Program-made: the position numbers and the translations under genes
Notes under the pieces: generated by a model
Databases searched by the model: none
The model's input: the letters and a program-made list of their open reading frames with translations, nothing else
What the model was told of the DNA's origin: nothing
In this document: piece after piece, positions 1 to 8,975 of the stretch
How positions within the stretch are numbered: the stretch's first letter is position 1
Layout of the letters: every line of letters begins with the position of its first letter
DNA from: Roseovarius sp.
Lineage (GTDB): Bacteria; Pseudomonadota; Alphaproteobacteria; Rhodobacterales; Rhodobacteraceae
DNA: 64,000 nucleotides
Assembly: GCA_014359765.1 (NCBI GenBank)
Contig: JACIYT010000003.1
Location: 1 to 64,000, forward strand
Reading direction: 5' to 3'

Positions 1-122
1 CTCTCCGCCCCGCAGACCGACGCCACAAGCGCGATCGTCAGGATGTCGAGAAGGTCATGGCGCTGCGCATTCCCGCAGCGCGGGTCGGGTATCTCGCGAA
101 AGATCGTGATCAGCGACGGCAT
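1..122 (-). CDS. ISAs1-family transposase, N-terminal fragment (partial)
   Basis: Minus-strand reading from the ATG at 122 gives 40 residues beginning MPSLITIFREIPDPR and continuing through QRHDLLDILTIALVAS to VCGAE at the edge. This is the N-terminal DDE_Tnp_1-associated domain typical of ISAs1 (H-repeat) transposases, where IPDPR followed by RHxLxDILxIAxxAxxCGAE is conserved. The DDE catalytic core would lie beyond the left edge, so whether the element is intact cannot be judged. The neighbouring lipoprotein gene is read in the same direction but is separated by about 150 bases that include the IS end. Confidence 0.8.
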   Translation of the reverse strand, partial: MPSLITIFREIPDPRCGNAQRHDLLDILTIALVASVCGAE

Positions 123-205
123 CGGATTCCTCCATCCAGGCAACCCCCAGAAGAATCCACATCACCCCGCAGCGCCAGCGCTATTTCTCAAATGCGATTC
201 CCCTG
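1..205 (-). mobile_element. End of an ISAs1-family insertion sequence, cut by window edge
   Basis: The leftmost 122 bases encode the start of an ISAs1-type transposase read leftward. The sequence upstream of it ends at a plausible IS terminus: read from the minus strand it begins CAGGGG at 205 and runs AATCGCATTTGAGA inward. Elements of this family commonly begin with CAGGG and carry short terminal inverted repeats. The other end lies outside the window, so the exact boundary at 205 and any target duplication (candidate bases just right of 205) are inferred and not shown. Confidence 0.6.
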
Positions 206-271
206 ACAGGATATGGGAGGGCAGGTGCAATTACCCACAGGATATTGCGGATTTCGCGCGCCTCTCCCGTG

Positions 272-694
272 TCAGCCCATCTCGGCCGGGGGCTGGCCCC
301 GATCGCCCGGCACCGGATGACAGGCCATCTCGGTGAGCCGCCGCTGCGTCGGCACGGCACGGCAGACATGCGGGCGCGCCACGCCCCTGGCCGAGCGCGC
401 GCGGGCGGTGCAGACCAGCACCGCCTCGATCATCGCCTGATCGCCCCAGAGCCGGGGCACCTCGCAGCCGCTCAGCGCCGCGATGGCCGAGGCCGCGCGC
501 GGCGCGACCGCGGCCATGCGCGGGGCCCATTCGCGGCTCACCCGGATTGCCTGCGCGTGCCGCCCCCTGATGCGCACGTCAAAGACGCTCTCGCCCAGGG
601 TCACGCGCTGGGGCGCGATGTCGCGAAAGCCCGGGCTCGGCGCATTGCAGGCCACGGCGAGAAGAAGCGGGACTAGGACAACGGGCCAGCGCAT
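272..694 (-). CDS. Small hypothetical lipoprotein
   Basis: This encodes about 140 residues beginning MRWPVVLVPLLLAVACN, a short lipoprotein signal with the lipobox LAVAC. The mature N-terminus would be the acylated Cys. The rest (GESVFDVRIRGRHAQAIRV, then a Cys-containing C-terminal half) matches no domain I recognise; several cysteines suggest a periplasmic fold with disulfides. I chose the ATG at 694 over an upstream one at 715 because the hydrophobic signal begins directly there and a GAGG lies about nine bases upstream. It is read away from dnaE with a 45-base gap and could share its transcript. Function unknown. Confidence 0.6.
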   Translation of the reverse strand: MRWPVVLVPLLLAVACNAPSPGFRDIAPQRVTLGESVFDVRIRGRHAQAIRVSREWAPRMAAVAPRAASAIAALSGCEVPRLWGDQAMIEAVLVCTARARSARGVARPHVCRAVPTQRRLTEMACHPVPGDRGQPPAEMG

Positions 695-739
695 CGCCAG
701 AGCCTCGCATGGCAAGGGTTAACGGCGCGCTAACGCCGC

Positions 740-3700
740 TCAGATTTCCTCGACCATCACCACGCCCGGCAGCGAGCGGATCGCGCCCTTGATCTGCGGG
801 GTGACGGGGAATTCGGCGCCGCTGTCGATCTCCACCTCTCCGGGCAGCCCCGCGCCGAGGAGCCGGAAATGGATCGGCCCCGGACGCGCGCCGCGCACCG
901 CCGCCTGTGCGCCTTCGAGCACCGCCGCGACCGAGGCCACGGCCGTCTCCTGATCGACGAAGATGCGCAGCCCGACCGCGCCGGCATCCTGCGCCACCGC
1001 GTCCACCGGCGCCACCGAGCGGCAGAGCAGCTTGAGCTGCTCTGCCTCCATCGTCGCCTCGGCCTGGATCACCACCTGCGCGCCAGTCTCGAGGAAGTCG
1101 CGCGATTTCTCCAGCACCTCGGAGAACAGCGTGATCTCGTAGCCCCCCGTCGGATCGCTGAGCTGGGCAAAGGCAAAGCGGTTGCCGCGCGCGGATTTGC
1201 GTTCCTGTCGGCCCGCCACGACACCCGCCATCTTCACGATACACGGCCCTCCCGCGGCCTGTGCCATCACCTCGTCGAGGGTCCGCACCCCCTGCCGTCG
1301 CAGCACCGTCATGTGATCGTCGAGCGGATGACCCGAGAGGTAGAAGCCCACGGCCCTGAACTCTTCGGAGAGGCGCTCGGCAGGCAGCCAGTCGGCCACG
1401 GGCGCAAGCCGTGGCTCGGGCAGATCGTCGCCCGCCTCGCCAAAGAGCGAGACCTGATCGGAGGCCTTCTGCTCATGGATCGCCGCCGAATAGCCCGTCA
1501 GCGCCTCGATGCTCTCGAAGACGCGGCGGCGGTTGCGGTCGAGCGCATCGAAGGCCCCCGCGCGTGCGAGCATTTCCAGTGGCCGCTTGCCCACCCGCTT
1601 GAGATCGACGCGCCGCGCCAGATCGTAGAGCGTGGCAAAGGGCCGCTCGCCCCGCCCCTCGACAATCAGGCGCATCGCCTCGACACCGACATTCTTGAGC
1701 GCGCCGAGCGCGTAATGCAGCACGCCCGCGCGCACCACGAAGACGGCCTCCGAGCGGTTCACGCACGGCGGCGCCCATGGCAGGCCCAGCCCCTTCTTCA
1801 CCTCCTCGAAATAGACTGCCAGCTTGTCGGTGAGGTGGATGTCGCAATTCATCACACCGGCCATGAATTCGACCGGGTGATTGGCCTTGAGCCAGGCGGT
1901 CTGGTAGCTGACCACGGCATAGGCGGCGGCGTGCGACTTGTTGAAGCCGTAATTGGCGAATTTCTCCAGCAGGTCGAAAACCTCGCTGGCCTTCTTCTTG
2001 TCCACGCCGTTGGCCATCGCGCCCGCCTCGAATTTCGGGCGCTCCCTGGCCATTTCGGCGGCGATCTTCTTGCCCATGGCGCGGCGCAGCAGGTCGGCGC
2101 CACCGAGGCTGTAGCCCGCCATGACCTGCGCGATCTGCATCACCTGTTCCTGATAGACGATGATGCCTTGGGTCTCTTCGAGGATATGGTCGATCAGGGG
2201 GTGGATGCTCTCGATCTCGCGCTGGCCGTTCTTGACCTCGCAATAGGTGGGGATGTTCTCCATCGGCCCCGGACGATAGAGCGCGACGAGCGCCACGATA
2301 TCCTCGATGCAGGTCGGGCGCATCCGCTTGAGCGCGTCCATCATGCCCGAGCTTTCCACCTGAAACACCGCCACCGTGCGCGCGCGGGCATAGAGATCGA
2401 AGGTCTTTTCGTCATCGAGCGGGATCTGCCCGATATCGTTCTCGGCCCCCGGCGCGGGGGTGTAGATCGTGCTGCCATCGGCGGCGATGTGCAGGTCGCG
2501 CCCGCCCGCGCGAATCTGCGCGATGGCGTTCTGGATCACGGTCAGCGTTTTCAGCCCCAGAAAGTCGAACTTGACCAGCCCCGCCTGTTCCACCCATTTC
2601 ATGTTGAACTGCGTGGCGGGCATGTCCGAGCGCGGATCGCGGTAGAGCGGCACCAGCTCATCGAGCGGGCGATCGGCGATCACCACGCCGGCGGCATGGG
2701 TCGAGGCATTGCGCAAGAGCCCCTCGACCTGCTGGCCATAGTCCAGAAGCCGCGCCACCACCTCCTCGGCCTGCGCCGCCTCGCGCAGGCGCGGCTCGTC
2801 GGCGAGCGCCTTCTCGATCGAGACGGGCTTGACCCCCTCCACCGGGATCATCTTCGACAGACGGTCCACCTGCCCATAGGGCATCTGCAACACCCGGCCC
2901 AGATCGCGCACGGCGGCCTTGGACAGGAGCGCGCCGAATGTGATGATCTGCCCCACCCGGTCGCGCCCGTATTTCTCCTGCACATAGCGGATCACCTCCT
3001 CGCGGCGGTCCATGCAGAAATCGATGTCGAAATCGGGCATCGACACCCGCTCGGGGTTCAGGAACCGCTCGAAGAGCAGGCTGTAGCGCAGCGGGTCAAG
3101 GTCGGTGATGGTGAGCGCATAGGCCACGAGGCTGCCCGCCCCGGAGCCGCGCCCCGGCCCCACCGGGATATCGTGATCCTTGGCCCATTTGATGAAATCC
3201 GCCACGATCAGGAAATAGCCCGGAAATCCCATCCCCTCGATGATCCCCAGCTCGAATTCGAGCCGCTTCTCATACTCTTCCACCGGCGCGGCACGGGGGA
3301 TGACGGCAAGCCGCGCCTTGAGCCCCTCGCGCGCCTGACGGCGCAATTCGTCCAGCTCGTTTTCCGCAAAACGCGGCAGGATCGGATCGCGCTTATACGC
3401 ACCAAAGGCACAGCGCCGCGCGATCTCGACGGTATTTTCCAGCGCCTCGGGCAGATCGGCGAAGAGCGCGGCCATCTCCTCCTGGCTCTTGAAATAATGC
3501 TGCGGCGTCAGGCGGCGGCGCGGCGCGTTCTGATCGACATAGGCCCCCTCGGCCACGCACAAGAGCGCATCATGCGCCTCATACATGCCCGCCTGTGGGA
3601 AATAGACATCGTTCGTGGCCACCAGCGGCAGATCCATCGCATAGGCCATCTCGATCAGGCCCCGCTCGGTCAGCCGCTCGGCCTCGGGCGCGCCGCCCTC

Positions 3701-4240
3701 GTCGGGGTGGCGCTGCAACTCGACATAGAGCCGGTCGCCGAAGGCCGCCGCAAGCCGCGCCATCAGCGCCTCCGCCGCGTCGCGCTGCCCGGCGCGCAAG
3801 AGCCGCCCCACCGGCCCGTCGGGACCGCCCGTGAGGCAGATCACCCCCCCGGCATGGGCGCCCAACTCCTCCAGCGTGACATGCGGCAGGCTGCCATCGC
3901 CGCGCAGGTAGAGGCAGGAATTGAGCTTCATCAGGTTGCCATAACCGGCCTCGTCCTGCGCCAGCAGCACCAGCGGCGCGGGCGGCGTCTCACGCGCACC
4001 GGGCGCAGCCTCCTGATAGCCAAGGTCGATCTGGCAGCCCATGATCGGCTGCACGCCCGCACCCTGCGCCGTGACCGAGAATTCCAGCGCCGCAAACATG
4101 TTGTTGGTATCGGTGACGGCCACGGCAGGCATCCCCGCCGCGGCGCAGAGAGCGGGCAGTTTCCTGAGCCGGACCGCCCCTTCGAGGAGCGAATATTCGG
4201 TATGAACGCGCAGGTGGATGAATCGCGGGTTGGCTGTCAT
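740..4240 (-). CDS. dnaE: DNA polymerase III subunit alpha
   Basis: This is the replicative polymerase catalytic subunit, 1166 residues, the normal DnaE1 length. An N-terminal PHP domain opens with FIHLRVHTEYSLLEGA (residues 7-22). The palm contains the GPGRGSGAGS motif (361-370) and the catalytic aspartates in PDFDIDF (402-408), followed by YGRDRVGQIITFGAL. Helix-hairpin-helix and OB-fold regions follow, the latter around VVAGRQERKSARGNRFAF, then a C-terminal tau-binding part. The protein would sit in the cytoplasmic replisome. The gene is read leftward with no overlap to its neighbours. Nothing is truncated. Confidence 0.97.
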   Translation of the reverse strand: MTANPRFIHLRVHTEYSLLEGAVRLRKLPALCAAAGMPAVAVTDTNNMFAALEFSVTAQGAGVQPIMGCQIDLGYQEAAPGARETPPAPLVLLAQDEAGYGNLMKLNSCLYLRGDGSLPHVTLEELGAHAGGVICLTGGPDGPVGRLLRAGQRDAAEALMARLAAAFGDRLYVELQRHPDEGGAPEAERLTERGLIEMAYAMDLPLVATNDVYFPQAGMYEAHDALLCVAEGAYVDQNAPRRRLTPQHYFKSQEEMAALFADLPEALENTVEIARRCAFGAYKRDPILPRFAENELDELRRQAREGLKARLAVIPRAAPVEEYEKRLEFELGIIEGMGFPGYFLIVADFIKWAKDHDIPVGPGRGSGAGSLVAYALTITDLDPLRYSLLFERFLNPERVSMPDFDIDFCMDRREEVIRYVQEKYGRDRVGQIITFGALLSKAAVRDLGRVLQMPYGQVDRLSKMIPVEGVKPVSIEKALADEPRLREAAQAEEVVARLLDYGQQVEGLLRNASTHAAGVVIADRPLDELVPLYRDPRSDMPATQFNMKWVEQAGLVKFDFLGLKTLTVIQNAIAQIRAGGRDLHIAADGSTIYTPAPGAENDIGQIPLDDEKTFDLYARARTVAVFQVESSGMMDALKRMRPTCIEDIVALVALYRPGPMENIPTYCEVKNGQREIESIHPLIDHILEETQGIIVYQEQVMQIAQVMAGYSLGGADLLRRAMGKKIAAEMARERPKFEAGAMANGVDKKKASEVFDLLEKFANYGFNKSHAAAYAVVSYQTAWLKANHPVEFMAGVMNCDIHLTDKLAVYFEEVKKGLGLPWAPPCVNRSEAVFVVRAGVLHYALGALKNVGVEAMRLIVEGRGERPFATLYDLARRVDLKRVGKRPLEMLARAGAFDALDRNRRRVFESIEALTGYSAAIHEQKASDQVSLFGEAGDDLPEPRLAPVADWLPAERLSEEFRAVGFYLSGHPLDDHMTVLRRQGVRTLDEVMAQAAGGPCIVKMAGVVAGRQERKSARGNRFAFAQLSDPTGGYEITLFSEVLEKSRDFLETGAQVVIQAEATMEAEQLKLLCRSVAPVDAVAQDAGAVGLRIFVDQETAVASVAAVLEGAQAAVRGARPGPIHFRLLGAGLPGEVEIDSGAEFPVTPQIKGAIRSLPGVVMVEEI

Positions 4241-4317
4241 GGCGGCACACTAGCCCCAGGCGCGCCCCGGCGAAAGCCCGCCCGCGCGCGGCCTTGACCA
4301 GGCTTGCCGGCGCGCCC

Positions 4318-6351
4318 TCAGCCCCGCCGGCGCCGGCGCCCGGCGGTCTCTGCCCCGGTGTTGAAGCTCACCTGCGGCAGGGTCACGATGCGGTTGAGCT
4401 CGGGAAAGGGATCGGTCTTGTGGGGGATGGCGTTGGCGGCCACGAAATGTTCCTGGAATTTGGGCTCGATCGCCGTTTCCACCTTGGTGATGTCGCGCAC
4501 CACCCGCTCGATCTCGCGCCGCGCGGCGAGGTTGCACAGCGCGATCCGCGCCCCGGTTCCCGCCGCATTCCCCGCCGACGTGACCTTGTCCAGCGGCACG
4601 TCGGGGATCATGCCCAGCACCATCGCGTGAAGCGGCGAGATATGCGCGCCAAAGGCACCGGCCAGCACAACCCGGTCAACGCGATCGACCCCGCGCGCAT
4701 CCATGAGCAGCCGCGCGCCCGCATAAAGCGCCGATTTGGCAAGCTGGATCGCGCGGATATCGCCCTGCGTGACGGTGATGCGCGGCCCGCCCGAGGCGGT
4801 GGCATCGTGGATCAGATAGGCATGGGTGCGCCCCTCGGCGATCATGCGCGCACAGCCCGTGGCCGCGGCCGAACCGATCAGCCCGCTTTCATCCAGAAGC
4901 CCCGCGAGCCGCATTTCCGCCACCGCCTCGATGATGCCAGAGCCGCAGATGCCGGTGATGCCGGTGGCCGCCGTTGCCTCGGCGAAACCTGGCTCGTCGG
5001 ACCACAGATCGCAGCCGATCACGCGAAAGCGCGGCTCCTTTGTCCGCGGGTCGATGCGGATCGCCTCGATCGCGCCGGGCGCCGCGCGCTGCCCAGAAGA
5101 TATCTGCGCGCCCTCAAAGGCCGGGCCGGTGGGCGAGGAACAGGCCAGCACGCGGCTGCGATCACCCAGCAGGATCTCGGCATTGGTGCCGACATCGACG
5201 ATGAGCACGAGATCGTCGGATTTGCCCGGCTCCTCGCTGAGCACGACAGCCGCGCAATCGGCCCCCACATGGCCCGCGATGCACGGCAGGAGATAGACCT
5301 GCGCACGCGGGTTGATCGCCGTCAGGTCCAGCTCTTTCGCCGCAAGCCCGAGGCTGTTCGAGGTGGCCAGCGCAAAGGGCGCCTGCCCCAGTTCCACCGG
5401 GTCGATCCCCAGCAGAAGGTGATGCATCACCGGGTTGCAGACAAAGACCGTCTCGACGATGAGCGCGGGATCGATCCCCGCCTCCGCCGCGACCTCTCCG
5501 GCCAGCGTGTCGATGGCCTCGCGCACGGCGGCGGTCATTTCGCGGTCGCCGCCGGGGTTCATCATGGCATAGCTGACCCGGCTCATCAGATCCTCGCCAA
5601 AGCGGATCTGCGGGTTCATGATGCCCGAGGATGCCTTGACCTCGCCGGTCACGAGGTCCGTCAGATGCGCGGCGATGGTGGTGGAACCGAGGTCCACCGC
5701 CAGCCCGTAGATCCCGCCCTCATGCAGCCCCGGCCAGATCTCCACAACCTGCGCCGCATCGCCCTCATGGCCGCGATGCAGCGCCACGGTCACCTGGAAT
5801 TTCCCCTTGCGCAGCACCTTCTGCAACCTGGCCAGCAGCGAGAGATCGGCGCGGATCTCGGCAATCCCCCATTCTGCCCTCAGCGCCCGCGCCAGCCGCT
5901 CCAGATCGCCGGAGGGTTCGTGCATGTCGGGCTCGTCCACCTCGACAAGGCAGAGCCGCGTCGCCGGGTCCAACTCGATCGCGCGGGCCGAGGCGGCCTT
6001 GCGCACGACCTGCTTGTGGACCTGGCTCTCGGGGGGCACGTCGATCACCACATCGCCCATGATCCGCGCCTGACAGCCGAGACGGCGGCCCGGCTTCAGC
6101 CCGCGCTTCTGGCGATAGCGTTCCTCGACCGCGTTCCACTCCGAGAGCGCATCGGCCGCGACCGTGACGCCATGCTTGGGAAACGCGCCATGGCCCGGCG
6201 CGATCTGGCAGCGCGAACAGATGCCGCGCCCGCCGCAGACCGAATCGAGATCGACACCGAGCTGGCGCGCGGCGGTCAGCACCGGCGTGCCGATGGCAAA
6301 GCGGCCACGCTTGCCCGACGGGGTAAAGACGACAAGGGGATCGGTGGACAT
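4318..6351 (-). CDS. ASKHA/2Fe-2S ferredoxin protein, corrinoid-protein reactivator-like (RACo/RamA type, DUF4445)
   Basis: The protein has 677 residues. The N-terminus is a 2Fe-2S ferredoxin domain with the cysteine motif VCGGRGICSRC (Cys39, Cys45, Cys48) and a later LGCQAR cysteine. The rest is the linker plus ASKHA ATPase-like domain of the RACo/DUF4445 family (GLAVDLGSTTIAAHLTDL, LIVDVGTNAEILLG, GSGIIEAVAEM). Family members use ATP-driven electron transfer to reduce inactive Co(II) corrinoid to Co(I) in methyltransferases that demethylate methoxy or methylamine compounds. The start at 6351 follows AAGGAAG at good spacing; 34 upstream in-frame residues are low-complexity and unlikely. No corrinoid protein or methyltransferase gene lies nearby, so its partner is unknown. 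Confidence 0.85.
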   Translation of the reverse strand: MSTDPLVVFTPSGKRGRFAIGTPVLTAARQLGVDLDSVCGGRGICSRCQIAPGHGAFPKHGVTVAADALSEWNAVEERYRQKRGLKPGRRLGCQARIMGDVVIDVPPESQVHKQVVRKAASARAIELDPATRLCLVEVDEPDMHEPSGDLERLARALRAEWGIAEIRADLSLLARLQKVLRKGKFQVTVALHRGHEGDAAQVVEIWPGLHEGGIYGLAVDLGSTTIAAHLTDLVTGEVKASSGIMNPQIRFGEDLMSRVSYAMMNPGGDREMTAAVREAIDTLAGEVAAEAGIDPALIVETVFVCNPVMHHLLLGIDPVELGQAPFALATSNSLGLAAKELDLTAINPRAQVYLLPCIAGHVGADCAAVVLSEEPGKSDDLVLIVDVGTNAEILLGDRSRVLACSSPTGPAFEGAQISSGQRAAPGAIEAIRIDPRTKEPRFRVIGCDLWSDEPGFAEATAATGITGICGSGIIEAVAEMRLAGLLDESGLIGSAAATGCARMIAEGRTHAYLIHDATASGGPRITVTQGDIRAIQLAKSALYAGARLLMDARGVDRVDRVVLAGAFGAHISPLHAMVLGMIPDVPLDKVTSAGNAAGTGARIALCNLAARREIERVVRDITKVETAIEPKFQEHFVAANAIPHKTDPFPELNRIVTLPQVSFNTGAETAGRRRRRG

Positions 6352-6452
6352 GGGATGGCTTCCTTGCTGCTCTCGGGCGGAACATAAGCCATAGGCGCGC
6401 GCCCGACAGCCCGCAAGCACCAGAAAACCACGCCCGCGCGCGGCATCGCGCA

Positions 6453-7148
6453 TCAGCCCCAGGGCAGTCTCAACCCCAGGAGCCAGATCGCCAACGGCAC
6501 AGGCGCCGTGGCCAGCACGATGGTGAGCACGGTCAACGGCACCCGAAACAGCCCCGACAGCCCCGAAATCAGCGCGATGCCACCGCCGCCGCCGATCACC
6601 GAATTACCCGGAATGTTGATCAGCACCGCGAGGTTCACATAGCGGTATTTCACGATCCAGCCGCAATATTTCCGCGGCAGCAGCGCGTTGACGAAGGCCA
6701 CGCGCCCCTTCGGAGGCAGCGCCGCGAACCGCTCCACGAGCCGCGCGGCACCGCTCAGGTGCAGGTCGGTCAGCGACCGGCACAACCAGCCGAGCGGCAC
6801 ATGACAGCCCACGATATAGGCGAGCGTCAGCCCCGTCGCCGTGGCAAGCCAGACCAGAGGTGCGATATCCGCCCCACCCGCCGCCAGCACCGACAGGCCG
6901 ATCTCGACGCCCGGGACAAAGGGAATGGCAATCAGCACCGCATAGATGACCAGCACCGCAATCATCAGACCGGGCATGGCCCAGCCGTAATCATTGCGCA
7001 TGATCCAGTCCTCGGCCCACCGAAAGAGAACGTGAAAGCCGACCGCAAGCGCCACGACAAGCAGCACCCGAACGACCGTGCGCAGCACCCCCAGTTTCAG
7101 CGGCGGCGGCGCGGGCAGGTCGGGCCTGGTGACAGCATGATCCTCCAT
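6453..7148 (-). CDS. Multi-pass inner-membrane protein, unknown function
   Basis: About 231 residues with roughly five hydrophobic segments: VLRTVVRVLLVVALAVGF, an AMPGLMIAVLVIYAVLIAIP stretch, WLATATGLTLAYIVGC, and a C-terminal pair around LTVLTIVLATAPVPLAIWLL. The motif IPFVPGVEIG and the Gly-rich loop NIPGNSVIGGGGGIALISG recall VTT/DedA (SNARE-associated) membrane proteins, which suggests a lipid or small-molecule carrier, but I cannot place it firmly. The start at 7148 (MEDHAVTRPD) trims an Arg-rich upstream extension; no clear Shine-Dalgarno sequence is visible. It is read in the same direction as the ASKHA protein gene, with about 100 bases between them. Confidence 0.6.
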   Translation of the reverse strand: MEDHAVTRPDLPAPPPLKLGVLRTVVRVLLVVALAVGFHVLFRWAEDWIMRNDYGWAMPGLMIAVLVIYAVLIAIPFVPGVEIGLSVLAAGGADIAPLVWLATATGLTLAYIVGCHVPLGWLCRSLTDLHLSGAARLVERFAALPPKGRVAFVNALLPRKYCGWIVKYRYVNLAVLINIPGNSVIGGGGGIALISGLSGLFRVPLTVLTIVLATAPVPLAIWLLGLRLPWG

Positions 7149-7508
7149 GCACCGAAGTCTAGGCCCTGCACCCCGCCGCGCCAATGCGCGTCACGCGCCG
7201 TTCACGCCCTTTTGCGACCGATGCCCGATCGCCGCACGGTCGCCGGGGCCGCGCAGCGTGACCGGGGCAAACGCCCCGCCATGACGCGGGCGAGATCGGG
7301 AACGCCCATATCGGCGCGCGGCGCGCTCATGCGCCCGCTCTCCCGATCGTTGCCGCGGCGGACCATCGCCATGCCAGAGGGCCGGCAGGGCGGGGTTTTT
7401 CGGCCGCGCGGCGCGTGGGCAATTGCGGCACGGCCACGGGCAGGACATACTCGGCCATGCCCTGGCCCGCGCGCAAAGGCGCGCCGGCCTCCAGCGACGG
7501 AGCGCCCG
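7149..7508. other. 360-base divergent intergenic region, no gene seen
   Basis: This separates the leftward membrane-protein gene from the rightward tpa gene, so both promoters should lie here. The open frames crossing it are Arg/Pro/Ala-rich shadows of high-GC DNA. I see no RNA gene and no convincing sigma-70 promoter. A GGAG seven bases before the tpa ATG is the only confident signal. Confidence 0.4.
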
Positions 7509-8906
7509 ATGGACGGAAAACCTCTCGACAATGACATCAGCCGCGTGGTCGAGGCCGACCGCACCCATATCTGGCATCACCTGATCCAGCACGCCCCCTG
7601 GACCGGCCCCGATCCCGCGGCCGATCCACGCATCATCGTGGAGGGGCGCGGGATGCGCGTCTGGGACCAGAAGGGGCGCGAGCATCTCGATGGTGTCTCG
7701 GGCGGGGTCTGGACGGTCAATGTGGGCTATGGCCGCGAACGCATCGCCAACGCGGTGCGCGACCAGCTCATCCGCCTGCCTTATTTCGCAGGCTCGGCAG
7801 GCTCGATCCCCGGCGCGACCTTCGCCGAACGGCTGATCGCGAAGATGCCGGGCATGAGCCGGGTCTATTATTGCAATTCCGGCTCGGAGGCGAACGAGAA
7901 GGCGTTCAAGATGGTGCGCCAGATCGCGCACAAGCGGTATGGCGGCAGGAAGCACAAGATCCTCTACCGCGACCGCGACTATCACGGCACGACGCTGGCC
8001 TGCCTCTCGGCGGGCGGGCAGGATGAGCGGAATGCGCAGTATGGCCCCTTTGCGCCGGGCTTCGTGCGGGTGCCGCATTGCCTCGAATACCGCGCGCAAC
8101 GGGATCTCGCCGGCGAGGCCTGGGGCGAGGCCGCCGCCCGCGCCATCGAAGAGGTGATCCTGCGCGAGGGCCCCGATACCGTGGGCGCGCTCTGCCTAGA
8201 GCCGGTGACGGCGGGCGGCGGGGTGATCGTGCCGCCCGAGGGCTACTGGCCGCGCGTGCAGGAGATCTGCCGCAAATACGACATCTTGCTCCATATCGAC
8301 GAGGTCGTGTGCGGCATGGGCCGCACCGGCACCTGGTTCGGCTATCAGCATTACGGGGTGGAGCCCGATTTCGTGACCATGGCCAAGGGCGTGGCCTCGG
8401 GCTATGCCGCCATCGCCTGCTGTGTGACCAGCGAGCGCGTCTTCGATCTGTTCCGCGACGACGCCAGCGATCCGATGAGCTATTTCCGCGACATCTCGAC
8501 CTTCGGGGGCTGCACGGCAGGGCCTGCCGCCGCGATTGAAAACATGGCGATCATCGAGGAAGAGGGGCTGCTGGAGAACACCGTGAAAATGGGCGACTAC
8601 ATGCTCGAGCAGTTGCGCGCGATTCAGGAGCGGCACGCGGTCATCGGGGATGTGCGCGGCAAGGGGCTGTTTCTGGGGGCGGAACTGGTCACGGATCGCA
8701 CGACGAAGGAACCGGCGCCCGAAAGACAGGTGCAGGCGGTGGTGGCCGATTGCATGGCGCAGGGCGTCATCATCGGCGCGACCAACCGCTCGCTGCCCGG
8801 CTTCAACAACACGCTCTACTACGCGCCCGCGCTGATCGCCACGAAGGACGATATCGACACACTGATCACGGCAACGGATACCGCCCTGGCGCGCGTGTTC
8901 GGATAG
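7509..8906 (+). CDS. tpa: Taurine--pyruvate aminotransferase
   Basis: This class-III PLP aminotransferase has 465 residues. It would transfer the amino group of taurine to pyruvate, giving sulfoacetaldehyde and alanine. The start (DGKPLDNDISRVVEADRTH) and the core (GVSGGVWTVNVGYGRERIA, YYCNSGSEANEKAFKMVRQI, DISTFGGCTAGPAA) match my memory of the Tpa group more closely than other class-III enzymes. LHIDEVVCGMGRTG carries the PLP-binding Asp264, and Lys293 in MAKGVASGY is the Schiff-base lysine. The ATG at 7509 follows GGAG. The usual taurine partners (tauR, xsc, tauABC) are not adjacent. It converges on the ornithine decarboxylase gene, with tandem palindromes between. Confidence 0.82.
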   Translation: MDGKPLDNDISRVVEADRTHIWHHLIQHAPWTGPDPAADPRIIVEGRGMRVWDQKGREHLDGVSGGVWTVNVGYGRERIANAVRDQLIRLPYFAGSAGSIPGATFAERLIAKMPGMSRVYYCNSGSEANEKAFKMVRQIAHKRYGGRKHKILYRDRDYHGTTLACLSAGGQDERNAQYGPFAPGFVRVPHCLEYRAQRDLAGEAWGEAAARAIEEVILREGPDTVGALCLEPVTAGGGVIVPPEGYWPRVQEICRKYDILLHIDEVVCGMGRTGTWFGYQHYGVEPDFVTMAKGVASGYAAIACCVTSERVFDLFRDDASDPMSYFRDISTFGGCTAGPAAAIENMAIIEEEGLLENTVKMGDYMLEQLRAIQERHAVIGDVRGKGLFLGAELVTDRTTKEPAPERQVQAVVADCMAQGVIIGATNRSLPGFNNTLYYAPALIATKDDIDTLITATDTALARVFG

Positions 8907-8913
8907 CGCCGAA

Positions 8914-8959
8914 CCGGAATTCCCCGGAATTCCGGACCGGAAACTCATTGAGTTTCCGG
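8914..8959. repeat. Tandem palindrome pair (locus 1)
   Basis: Two hairpin-forming palindromes are separated by a single base. The first (8914-8935) has arms CCGGAATT/AATTCCGG. The second (8937-8959) has a 10-bp stem, CCGGAAACTC/GAGTTTCCGG, with a 3-base loop. It sits 7 bases after the tpa stop and 17 bases before the end of the convergent odc gene. The stems lack T-runs, so they are not classic terminators, although they could act as bidirectional ones or as 3'-end stabilisers. Similar pairs occur at 28969-29015, 38383-38424 and 39973-40018. Confidence 0.75.
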
Positions 8960-8975
8960 CGTCGGCGCATCTGCC

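Noticed and set aside
869..4297. Very long plus-strand open frame opposite dnaE
   Set aside because: It is an antisense shadow of dnaE, rich in His/Arg/Leu, with no domain; high GC content removes stop codons in this frame.
7202..7564. 120-codon minus-strand frame in the membrane-protein/tpa gap
   Set aside because: Arg/Ala/Pro/Ser-rich, overlaps the start of tpa and shows no ribosome site or domain.
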